Shown here: positions 9,138 through 16,869 of the stretch, piece by piece
Numbering within the stretch: position 1 is the stretch's first letter
Layout: each line of letters begins with the position of its first letter
DNA from: Planctomycetota bacterium
GTDB lineage: Bacteria > Planctomycetota > UBA1135 > GCA-002686595
Assembly (NCBI GenBank): GCA_020638835.1
Contig: JACKHV010000001.1
Coordinates: 1,116,001 to 1,180,000 of the forward strand
DNA length: 64,000 nt
Direction of reading: 5' to 3'
Program-made: the position numbers and the translations under genes
The notes under the pieces: model-generated
The model's input: only the letters and a program-made list of their open reading frames with translations
Database searches by the model: none
What the model was told of the DNA's origin: nothing

Positions 9138-12059
9138 GTGCACTTCCGCCTCGAACGCCTCGCTCCCGGCCTCGCTCTGCTCGCGCTCGGCGCGCCGGCG
9201 TCCGCACGTCGGCTCGAAGTCCCGCGCACCTACGCCGAGTCGGTGTGGACCATGGAGCAGGGCTTGCCGCAGGACTCGGTGACCGGCATCGCCCAGGACG
9301 CCGACGGCTACTTCTGGATCTCGACCTTCGGCGGACTCGCGCGCTTCGACGGCGTCCACTTCCACGACTACTACGTCGGCAACCGCCCCGACCTGCTCGT
9401 CAGTCGCTTCTCCAGCGTCGCCGTCGACCGCGAGGGCGGTGTGTGGACCGTAGGGCAGCGCGTCGGTTTGTTGCGCTACGCGGACGACCGCTTCGAACAC
9501 TTCGAGTTCCCTGGCGGGAGCTTGATCGTCTCGAACGACGCGGACGGAGGGGCGTGGGTGCACTCGACGGCGGGGCTCGGTCGGATCACGGGTACCGCGA
9601 TCGAGTTCGTGCGCGCGGGCGAGGTGCGCGGCGTGCACTTCGCGCGGGACGGAACGCTGTGGGTCACGACGGTGGAGGACGGCCTCGTCGAGATCGAGGC
9701 CGGCGTCGAGCGCGTGCTCGGCGACGTCACGTCGACGCCGGGCCGGCCGTTCGTGACGATGACGGAGGACCGCGAGGGGCGCCTTTGGGGCGGCAACTGG
9801 CGTGGACTCTGGCGTGCAACGGACGCGACGAACACGAGCTTCGAGAAGTTGACCGCCGCCGGCGACGGCATCCGTCAGCTCGCGCTCGGGCGTGAGGGTG
9901 AAGTCTGGATCGGCGCGGGCACGGGGCTCATGCGCTACAGCGCCGGCCGACTCGAGCGCGTTCGTGAGGACAGCGGGTACAACGTCCTCTTCGCCGACGC
10001 GCGCGGGAACCTGTGGTGCACCGGGTCGGGCAACGGCCTGCGGATGATCCGGCCTAGCATCGTCAGCGAGGTCGGCGCGATGCTGGGCCTGGAGGACGGG
10101 GACGTCTGGTCCGTCGCCTTCGCGAGCGACGGAACGCTCGCCGTCGTGCAGCGCGAGTTCCTGACGACGATCGCGGGCGACCACCGCGAGCGCGAAGAGT
10201 TCGCGTTCGACCTGACCGCGGCGCTGTACGACCGGAGCGATACACTGTGGCTGGGCGGTGTCGATCGAATCGCACGCTTGCGCGGCGACGACCGTGCGGA
10301 GTTCCCGATGCCGCGTGGAGCGAGCGCGGATCACCACGCGCTCTTCGTCGACGCTGACGACGTGCTCTGGGCCGGCTCCCGTCGACTCTATCGCTTCGAT
10401 GCGGATGCCTTCGTCGAGGTGCGGCCCGACGCGATCGAAGACGTGTACTGCATTCGAGCGGCCGAGGACGAGGCGCTGTGGATTGGAACACAGGTCGGCT
10501 TGGCGCGCATGAGTCGAGACGGTGCGCACATCGAATGGTTGACGTCCGCGGATGGACTGGCGCCCGGCGCCGTGCGTGCCGTGTACCGCGACGAGCGCGA
10601 CGTGCTCTGGGTCGCGACCTACGGTGGAGGCTTGAGCCGGGTCGAGGACGGACGCGTCGCGTCGTTCACCCGCGAGACGGGGCTGCACGACGACTTCCTC
10701 TCGAGCATCCTCGAGGACGACGTCGGTCGCCTGTGGTTCAACTCGAACCGCGGTCCGTTCACGGTCGAGCGCAGCGCGTTGGATGCGGTCGCACGCGGCG
10801 AGCGGAACCTCGTCGACTGCATTTCCTTCACCACCGGAGAAGGGGCGCGCGAAGCGAGCGGGGGAAACCAACCCTCCGCGGCGAAGGATGCGGAGGGACG
10901 CCTGTGGATGCCGAACGTGTCCGGGCTCTCCGTGGTCGATCCGGCGGCACTGCGGCTCGACGACACGCCTCCGAGGCTCGTCGTCGAGGGCGTCGATCTC
11001 TCGCCGCAGCGCGAACTGCTCGTCGAATTCGCCGCGCTCGGCTTCACCTGGCCCGAGCGGGTGCAGGTCCAGTACCGGCTCGTCGACCTCGAGGAGCGCT
11101 GGATCAACGCGCGCGGCCGCCGTGAGCTCGAGTTCTCCTTCCTGCCGCCGGGCGACTACGAGCTGCAGCTGCGCGCGCGCAACGGTTCGGGACCGTGGAG
11201 CGACATCGTGAGTCGGTCGATCAGTGTCCCCGCGCGCTTCCACGAGACGTGGACCTTCCGCGTGCTCTCCGCGCTCGCTCTCGGCATCGTCGCCTTCGTG
11301 TTCGGCGCGCTGCGGCTGCGGCGCGTGCGCGCGCACGCCGAGCGCCTGCGCGAGCTCTACCGCGGCCGCGACGCCGCGCGCTTGGCGCTGGGACGCAGCC
11401 GCGAGGAACTGCGACGCCTGTCGCGCCTACTGCTCTCGCAGCAGGAAGACCAGTTGCGCACGATCTCGGCTGAGCTTCACGACGACGTCTGCCAGCGCAT
11501 CGCGGCGCTCGCGATCCAGATGGAGCTCATCGAGCGTCGCCTCCGCGCGGCGCCGGACGGCGGAGAGAACGGCCTGCGACCGCTCGTCCAGCGCGCGCAA
11601 CAGCTGGCAGGGGACGTGCAGATGCTCTCGCGGCGCCTGCACCCGATGGGACTCGTCACCTTGGGCATGGGCGAGGCGCTGCGGCAGGAGTGCGACGCCT
11701 TGCAGCGCCGCGCTCCGCTGACGACACTCCTCGAAGACGCGGTCGCGTCGGACGAAGTCCCCCAGGACGTCGCCGTCGCGGCGGTGCGGATCGCGCAGGA
11801 GTCGATGCACAACGCCGAAAAACACGCAGGAGCGTCCACGGTCCGGGTCAAGACCGAGGTGGACGGAGATCGATTCGTCCTCCGCGTCAGCGACGACGGC
11901 GCCGGATTCGACCTGGAGTCCGGCGGCAAGCAGGGTCTCGGCCTTGTCACGATGCGCGAGCGCGCGGCGTCGGTGGGGGGCGACTTGACCGTCACCACTG
12001 CGCCCGATTGCGGAACGGAGGTCGTGTTCACCGTGGTACTCGAGGGGCTCGATCGATGA
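9138..12059 (+). CDS. hybrid-less sensor histidine kinase with periplasmic beta-propeller (HisKA_3)
   Basis: The 973-residue protein has a signal sequence (residues 1-23), then a large periplasmic propeller of 'two-component regulator propeller' repeats (first one QGLPQDSVTGIAQDADGYFW; later ones such as DDFLSSILEDDVGRLWF). A Y_Y_Y domain follows at about 640-695, and a single transmembrane helix at about 705-725. The dimerisation region carries the phospho-acceptor His in ISAELHDDVCQRI (His781), and the ATPase has N-box ESMHNAEKHA, DDGAGFD and GLGLVTMRERA. This architecture resembles sensors of extracellular polysaccharides in Bacteroidetes, but it lacks a fused regulator. The GTG start gives the signal peptide directly. 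It overlaps its response regulator by four bases. Confidence 0.9.
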   Translation: MHFRLERLAPGLALLALGAPASARRLEVPRTYAESVWTMEQGLPQDSVTGIAQDADGYFWISTFGGLARFDGVHFHDYYVGNRPDLLVSRFSSVAVDREGGVWTVGQRVGLLRYADDRFEHFEFPGGSLIVSNDADGGAWVHSTAGLGRITGTAIEFVRAGEVRGVHFARDGTLWVTTVEDGLVEIEAGVERVLGDVTSTPGRPFVTMTEDREGRLWGGNWRGLWRATDATNTSFEKLTAAGDGIRQLALGREGEVWIGAGTGLMRYSAGRLERVREDSGYNVLFADARGNLWCTGSGNGLRMIRPSIVSEVGAMLGLEDGDVWSVAFASDGTLAVVQREFLTTIAGDHREREEFAFDLTAALYDRSDTLWLGGVDRIARLRGDDRAEFPMPRGASADHHALFVDADDVLWAGSRRLYRFDADAFVEVRPDAIEDVYCIRAAEDEALWIGTQVGLARMSRDGAHIEWLTSADGLAPGAVRAVYRDERDVLWVATYGGGLSRVEDGRVASFTRETGLHDDFLSSILEDDVGRLWFNSNRGPFTVERSALDAVARGERNLVDCISFTTGEGAREASGGNQPSAAKDAEGRLWMPNVSGLSVVDPAALRLDDTPPRLVVEGVDLSPQRELLVEFAALGFTWPERVQVQYRLVDLEERWINARGRRELEFSFLPPGDYELQLRARNGSGPWSDIVSRSISVPARFHETWTFRVLSALALGIVAFVFGALRLRRVRAHAERLRELYRGRDAARLALGRSREELRRLSRLLLSQQEDQLRTISAELHDDVCQRIAALAIQMELIERRLRAAPDGGENGLRPLVQRAQQLAGDVQMLSRRLHPMGLVTLGMGEALRQECDALQRRAPLTTLLEDAVASDEVPQDVAVAAVRIAQESMHNAEKHAGASTVRVKTEVDGDRFVLRVSDDGAGFDLESGGKQGLGLVTMRERAASVGGDLTVTTAPDCGTEVVFTVVLEGLDR

Positions 12060-12685
12060 GCGGACCGCGCTTGATCTTGGCGGACGACCACCGCCTGTTC
12101 GCCGAGGGCATCAGCGGCTTGCTCGGCGAGTCGTACGACGTGCTGCGGATCGTCGAGGATGGACGCGAGCTGCTCGAGGCCGTCGAGGAGCTGAAGCCCG
12201 ACATCGTCGTCGCCGACGTCTCGATGCCCGAGCTGAACGGACTCGAGTGCGTGCGCGAGCTCGGCGAGTCGCACTCCGCCGTGCGCGTCGTGTTGCTGAC
12301 GATGCACCGCGACGTCCACCTCGCGGTCAGCGCGATGCGCGCCGGAGCGGCTGCGTATCTGCTGAAGTACGGCGGGGCGGACGAAGTGCTGCGCGCCTTG
12401 GGGGCGGTGAACGCCGGCGGAACCTACGTCGCCGCGGAGCTGCGCGAGGAAGTCGAACGCGCGCTCGCATCGGCACCGGAACCGAGCCACGAGCTCACGC
12501 CGCGCCAAGTGGAGATCGTCCGCTTGCTCGTCGAGGGCCTCGCCGCGAAGGAGATCGCCGCGCGCCTGCGGCTCTCGCGGCGCACGGTCGAGTACCACAA
12601 GTACAAGGCGATGGAGCGACTCGGCGTGGAGAGCAGCGCGGAGCTGATCTCCTACGCGCTGAAGCGCGGCATCAGCCCGCTCTGA
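12056..12685 (+). CDS. NarL/FixJ-family response regulator
   Basis: A 209-residue DNA-binding response regulator. The receiver domain (about 4-120) has the acidic pair LADDHRLF at the N-terminus, the phospho-acceptor Asp54 in VVADVSMPELNG, and the conserved Lys in AYLLKYGG. The C-terminal LuxR-type helix-turn-helix (about 145-205) reads LTPRQVEIVRLLVEG ... RTVEYHKYKAMERLG. The ATG overlaps the kinase stop (ATGA), so the two are a coupled pair. The next genes encode secreted proteins including a sulfatase and are plausible but unproven targets. Confidence 0.95.
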   Translation: MSGPRLILADDHRLFAEGISGLLGESYDVLRIVEDGRELLEAVEELKPDIVVADVSMPELNGLECVRELGESHSAVRVVLLTMHRDVHLAVSAMRAGAAAYLLKYGGADEVLRALGAVNAGGTYVAAELREEVERALASAPEPSHELTPRQVEIVRLLVEGLAAKEIAARLRLSRRTVEYHKYKAMERLGVESSAELISYALKRGISPL

Positions 12686-12795
12686 GAGCCCGTGTCGGCC
12701 GGCGCCGCGAGGCGTGCGTGGCGGAAGCGCCGGTCCCGGCCGATCGAGCGAAACGCATCGCTCGCATCTCTCGACGTTCGAGCAGCTTCGACGGG

Positions 12796-12837
12796 CCAGG
12801 GAAGTTTCCCAGGTATCCGCGTGGCGGATTCGGTGGG
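12796..12837 (+). promoter_or_regulatory. conserved upstream element, copy 1 (inverted repeat plus stem-loop)
   Basis: The sequence CCAGGGAAGTTTCCCAGG (12796-12813) is a near-perfect inverted repeat. It is followed by a stem-loop: CCCA/TGGG outside and ATCCGC/GCGGAT inside, to 12837. The 19 bases 12799-12817 recur exactly at 14840-14858 upstream of the paralogous next gene. There the inner stem has a different sequence but still pairs. It could be an operator or a structured 5' leader. The rest of the 12686-12953 gap holds no recognised feature. Confidence 0.5.
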
Positions 12838-12953
12838 AGGCTTGAATCCGAACTGGCTCTTCGGGTGCGCGCTCGCCGCGCCCTTCCCCGAGATCGCGGG
12901 TGACCCACGGAGAGCCCGGATCGATCCTGCACACCACCACAAGATCTCGCCAC

Positions 12954-14723
12954 ATGTCGAATCACACCATCATCCGGACCCTCTGCGCGGGTGTCGCCAT
13001 GACCGTCGGTCTCGCCTCCGGCGCCGTCGCGCAGACGACCGTCGCCGATTGGGACTTCACGAACGCCGTCAACCCCGCCAGCACGCCCGGCGTGCCCATC
13101 CAGATCCCGCCGGGCACATCGATCCTCGCTTCGAGCGAGGTGACGACGTCCGCCGGCGTGTCCTGTACGGACATCGTCGCGCACTCGATCTGGGAAGGCG
13201 ACGCCTGCGGACCCGCCGGCCTCCAGCACAGCCCCGGCGGCTTCGTGCCGACCGGCGAGCTCAACCTGCAGAAGTGGGACGGTGACGTCACGACGAGCTG
13301 TGGCATCAACAACGACGGGGTGAACGACAACTACATCTCCTTCGAGCTCTCCGCCGCCGGTCCGACGATCAGCTTCGACCAGGTCTCCATCTCGTGCTTC
13401 CGCAACGGCGCGGGCGCGCCCTCGAAGCTCGCGATGGAAGTCTCCGTCGACGGAGCGCCCGCCGTTCCCTTCGGCGCGGCGGTCGACGAGAGCTCGACGG
13501 GCAGCTACGCCTGGTTCGTGTTCAACGGCTCGGTGAGCGGCGCGACGACCGTCGAAGTGCGCTTCGTCCCCGCCGACGGTGCGTTCAGCACCGCGGGAAC
13601 CGGCAACCTGCACATCGACGGCTGGGTCGTCGAGGACTCCGGCGTGACGCCTCCGCCGCAGATCACGCTCGCCGACTGGAGCTTCGCGAACTCCGTGAAC
13701 CCCTTCGCGGGGACGCCGATCCCGATCGCGCCCGGAACCACGATCATCCCGAGCGGCGACGTGACGACCGCGCCCGGAATCTCGTCGACCGACATCACCA
13801 CCGGATCGATCTGGCTGGGGAACCCCTGCAACCCGACCGGCCTCGAGTGGAGCGGTGGGGGCGGAGTCGTCCCCGGAGAGGTCAACCTGCAGAAGTGGGA
13901 CGGGGACGTCAACTCGACCTGCGGCGTGAACAGCGACGGCGTGGACGACAACTACTTGGCGTTCGAGCTGAGCGCCGGCGGTTCCTCCTTCAGCGTCGAC
14001 GAGGTCTCGATCTCGCTCTATCGCAACGGTGCGGGCGCGCCCTCGAAGCTCCAGATGATGGTCTCGGTCGACGGCGCAAGCGCGGTGCCCTTCGGCGCGG
14101 CGATCGACACGGCGACCATCGGCGCGTACTCCTGGTTCACCTTCACGGGCTCCGTCGCGAACGCCACGACGGTGGAAGTGCGCTTCGCTCCCGCGGACGG
14201 GGTGAACAGTTCCGCCGGCACCGGCAACCTGCACATCGACGGCTGGGTCGTGCTCGGCAGCGTGCCGGAGTTCGAGACTTTCTGCCTCGGCAACGGCGTC
14301 TCCGCCGGTCCCTGCCCCTGTGGTAACGAGTCGGCATCCGGCTCCGGGGAGGGTTGCAACCACTCCGGCGGCATCGGCGCGATCCTCTCCGCCAGCGGCA
14401 GCACGCTCGTCGCGAACGACGACCTCGTATTCATGACGAACCAGGCGATCGCGAATCAGCCCAGCATGCTCGTGCAAGGCGCGGCGCCGATCGCGCTGCC
14501 CTTCAAGGACGGCATCCTCTGCATGGGCAGCTGGACCCGCCGCGTCGAGGCCGTGATGCTCGACGGCTCGGGCTCGGGCTCGACGGTCGGTTCGCTGGTG
14601 ACCAGCGGCAACGTGCTCCCGGGGCAGACCCGCTACTACCAGCAGTGGTATCGCGATCCCTCGGTCAGTCCCTGCGGCAGCGGCTCGAACTTCACCAACG
14701 GAATCCGGATCGACTGGATCTGA
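12954..14723 (+). CDS. secreted protein with two 'DWDF' domains and a C-terminal cysteine module
   Basis: The 589-residue protein starts with a signal peptide (1-25, ending GAVAQ). Two copies of a roughly 200-residue domain follow (about 28-225 and 238-440). Each begins ADWDF/ADWSF, contains GELNLQKWDGDV or its equivalent and NDGVNDNY, and ends with TGNLHIDGWVV. The C-terminal module (about 442-589) runs from FCLGNG through PCPCGNESASGSGEGC and QPSMLVQGA to SPCGSGSNFTNGIRIDW. Paired Cys residues suggest disulfides, as expected outside the cytoplasm. The domain looks like a beta-rich binding domain, but I cannot name a family. The following two genes are paralogues, so this is a local expansion. 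Function unknown; surface attachment or carbohydrate binding is a guess. Confidence 0.75.
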   Translation: MSNHTIIRTLCAGVAMTVGLASGAVAQTTVADWDFTNAVNPASTPGVPIQIPPGTSILASSEVTTSAGVSCTDIVAHSIWEGDACGPAGLQHSPGGFVPTGELNLQKWDGDVTTSCGINNDGVNDNYISFELSAAGPTISFDQVSISCFRNGAGAPSKLAMEVSVDGAPAVPFGAAVDESSTGSYAWFVFNGSVSGATTVEVRFVPADGAFSTAGTGNLHIDGWVVEDSGVTPPPQITLADWSFANSVNPFAGTPIPIAPGTTIIPSGDVTTAPGISSTDITTGSIWLGNPCNPTGLEWSGGGGVVPGEVNLQKWDGDVNSTCGVNSDGVDDNYLAFELSAGGSSFSVDEVSISLYRNGAGAPSKLQMMVSVDGASAVPFGAAIDTATIGAYSWFTFTGSVANATTVEVRFAPADGVNSSAGTGNLHIDGWVVLGSVPEFETFCLGNGVSAGPCPCGNESASGSGEGCNHSGGIGAILSASGSTLVANDDLVFMTNQAIANQPSMLVQGAAPIALPFKDGILCMGSWTRRVEAVMLDGSGSGSTVGSLVTSGNVLPGQTRYYQQWYRDPSVSPCGSGSNFTNGIRIDWI

Positions 14724-14741
14724 GTCGGACGGGGTCAGCCT

Positions 14742-14777
14742 GCGGCGGATCGGCGCGGAGACGCGCCGGTCCGCCGC
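14742..14777 (+). terminator. rho-independent-type terminator hairpin
   Basis: A 16-base-pair stem with one G-T pair (GCGGCGGATCGGCGCG with CGCGCCGGTCCGCCGC), loop GAGA, followed by TCTCGTTCT. It lies 18 bases after the stop of the preceding gene. Confidence 0.75.
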
Positions 14778-14836
14778 TCTCGTTCTAGGAATCGTGATCT
14801 CGGCCGAACGCTCGTTCACACCTGTTTCCGTGCGCT

Positions 14837-14878
14837 CCTGGGAAGTTTCCCAGGTATCGAGGCCGTTGGATACGTGGG
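14837..14878 (+). promoter_or_regulatory. conserved upstream element, copy 2
   Basis: CCTGGGAAGTTTCCCAGG (14837-14854) is a perfect 8-base-arm inverted repeat around GT. It runs into a stem-loop, CCCAGGTATC with GATACGTGGG, that pairs except for one G-G. It matches the element at 12796-12837 in primary sequence on the left side and in pairing only on the right. The gene starts 118 bases downstream. Confidence 0.5.
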
Positions 14879-14995
14879 AGATTCCAGGTGGAGCGAGGAG
14901 CCGGACCGCGGCCAGAGGCCCGTCCCTCCTCGAGGTTCCGGGTGAACGTTCAGGGCCCGGATCGACCAGCACACCACTCAGGAGACTTCCAAGCC

Positions 14996-16771
14996 ATGTC
15001 GAAGCACACCCTCCTCCGGTCCGTCTGCGCGGGATTCGTCGCGACGGCCGCCTTCCCGAGCGCCGCACTCGCCCAGACGACCATCGCCGACTGGGACTTC
15101 ACGAACGCGGCCAACCCCGCCAGCACGCCCGGTTCGCCGGTGCAAGTCGCTCCGGGTACGTCCGTCCTCGCCTCGAGCGAAGTGACGACGGCCGCCGGCG
15201 TCTCCTGCACGGACATCTTCGTGCACTCGATCTGGGAGGGCGACGCGTGCGCCCCCGCGGGTCTCCAGCACAGCCCGGGCGGCTACGTCCCGACCGGTGA
15301 GCTGAACCTGCAGAAGTGGGATGGCGACATCATCACCTCCTGCGGCATCAACAACGACGGCGTCAACGACAACTATCTCTCCTTCACCCTCTCCGCCGCT
15401 GGCCCGACGATCGACTTCGACCGCATCTCGGTGTCGAGCTCGCGCAACGGTGCTGGCGCGCCCTCGAACATGGCCGTCGAGGTGTCCGTCGACGGAGCAC
15501 CGGCCGTCTCGTTCGGTTCGACGATCGACGACACGACGACCGGCACGTTCAATTGGTTCGTCTTCAGCGGCTCGGTGAGCGGCGCGACGACCGTCGAGGT
15601 GCGCTTCGTCCCCGCGGACGGCTTCACCAGCACCGCCGGCACGGGCAACCTGCACATCAACGGCTGGGTCGTGGAAGACACGGGAATCGTTCCTCCGCCG
15701 CAAGTGACGCTCGCGGAGTGGGACTTCACCAACGCGATGAACCCCTTCGTGGGCGCCGGTCCGGTTCCGGTCGCGCTCGGCTCGTCCCTGCTGGCGAGCT
15801 CCGAAGTGACGACGGCCGGCGGCATCTCCTCGACCGACATCTTCACGCACTCGATCTGGGAAGGCGATCCCTGCAACCCGACCGGCCACGAGTGGAGCGG
15901 CGGCAACTTCGTCGCGACCGGCGAGCTGAACCTGCAGAAGTGGGACGGCGACGTCTACACGACCTGCGGTGTCAACAACAACGGCGTGAACGACAACTAC
16001 ATCTCCTTCACGCTCAGCGCGGGCGGACCGTCGCTGAACATCGACGAGATCCAGATCTCGCTCTGGCGCAACGCCGCCGGCGCGCCCTCGAAGCTCGCGA
16101 TGGAAGTCTCCGTCGACGGCGCCCCGGCCGTGCCCTTCGGCACGCCGATCGACACGCCGAACTCCGGCGGTCCCTTCGAGTGGTTCTCCTTCACGGGTTC
16201 CATCACCGGCGCGACGACGGTCGAGGTGCGCTTCGCGCCGGCCGACGGCGTGTTCAGTACCGCCGGCACGGGCAACATCCACATCGACGGCTGGGCCGTG
16301 CTCGGTACCTCGCCGCCCTTCCAGACGATCTGTGTCGGTGACGGATCGAACGGCGCGTGTCCCTGCCTGAACGAGTCGACCCCCGGCGCGGGCGAAGGCT
16401 GCAAGAACTCGCTGGGCTTCGGCGCGATCCTCTCGGCCTCCGGCAGCAGCTCGGTCGTGAGCGACGACCTCGTCTTCCACGTCTCGCAGGCGATCCCGAA
16501 CCAGACCAGCATGCTGGTCCAGGGTGCGGTGCTCACCAACGTGCCCTTCAAGGACGGCATCCTCTGCATGGGCAACCCGACCGAGCGCGTCGAAGTCGTG
16601 TTCCTCGACGCGGCCGGCGATGGCTCGACCTCGAGCTCGATCGTGACGAACGGCAACATCACCCCCGGCATCACGCGCTACTACCAACAGTGGTACCGCA
16701 ACCCCGGCGGCGTCAGTCCGTGCGGCACCGGCTCGAACTTCTCGAGCGGCCTCGAGGTCGACTGGAACTGA
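14996..16771 (+). CDS. secreted paralogue with two 'DWDF' domains and a C-terminal cysteine module
   Basis: This 591-residue protein is a close paralogue of the one encoded just upstream. It has a signal peptide (1-25, ending AALAQ), two roughly 200-residue DWDF domains (starts ADWDF and AEWDF), and a C-terminal module running from ICVGDGSNGACPCLNE to SPCGTGSNFSSGLEVDWN. Within the module, CPCLNE replaces the usual CPCGNE. The start ATG at 14996 gives a clean signal sequence. Conserved Cys spacing within each DWDF domain (one Cys near CTDI, one near GDAC, one near TSCG) suggests two or three disulfides. No catalytic residues are recognisable. Function unknown. Confidence 0.75.
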   Translation: MSKHTLLRSVCAGFVATAAFPSAALAQTTIADWDFTNAANPASTPGSPVQVAPGTSVLASSEVTTAAGVSCTDIFVHSIWEGDACAPAGLQHSPGGYVPTGELNLQKWDGDIITSCGINNDGVNDNYLSFTLSAAGPTIDFDRISVSSSRNGAGAPSNMAVEVSVDGAPAVSFGSTIDDTTTGTFNWFVFSGSVSGATTVEVRFVPADGFTSTAGTGNLHINGWVVEDTGIVPPPQVTLAEWDFTNAMNPFVGAGPVPVALGSSLLASSEVTTAGGISSTDIFTHSIWEGDPCNPTGHEWSGGNFVATGELNLQKWDGDVYTTCGVNNNGVNDNYISFTLSAGGPSLNIDEIQISLWRNAAGAPSKLAMEVSVDGAPAVPFGTPIDTPNSGGPFEWFSFTGSITGATTVEVRFAPADGVFSTAGTGNIHIDGWAVLGTSPPFQTICVGDGSNGACPCLNESTPGAGEGCKNSLGFGAILSASGSSSVVSDDLVFHVSQAIPNQTSMLVQGAVLTNVPFKDGILCMGNPTERVEVVFLDAAGDGSTSSSIVTNGNITPGITRYYQQWYRNPGGVSPCGTGSNFSSGLEVDWN

Positions 16772-16789
16772 TTCTGTCTCCTGATGGAT

Positions 16790-16830
16790 GAGGGGCGCAC
16801 CATTCGCCGACGGCGCACGGTGCGCCCCTC
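16790..16830 (+). terminator. terminator hairpin
   Basis: A perfect 12-base-pair stem, GAGGGGCGCACC (16790-16801) with GGTGCGCCCCTC (16819-16830), lies between the stop at 16771 and the next start at 16870. No long T run follows. Confidence 0.6.
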
Positions 16831-16869
16831 GTCTCGTCCCTTCCCCTCACGAGCCCGCAGCCAAACACC

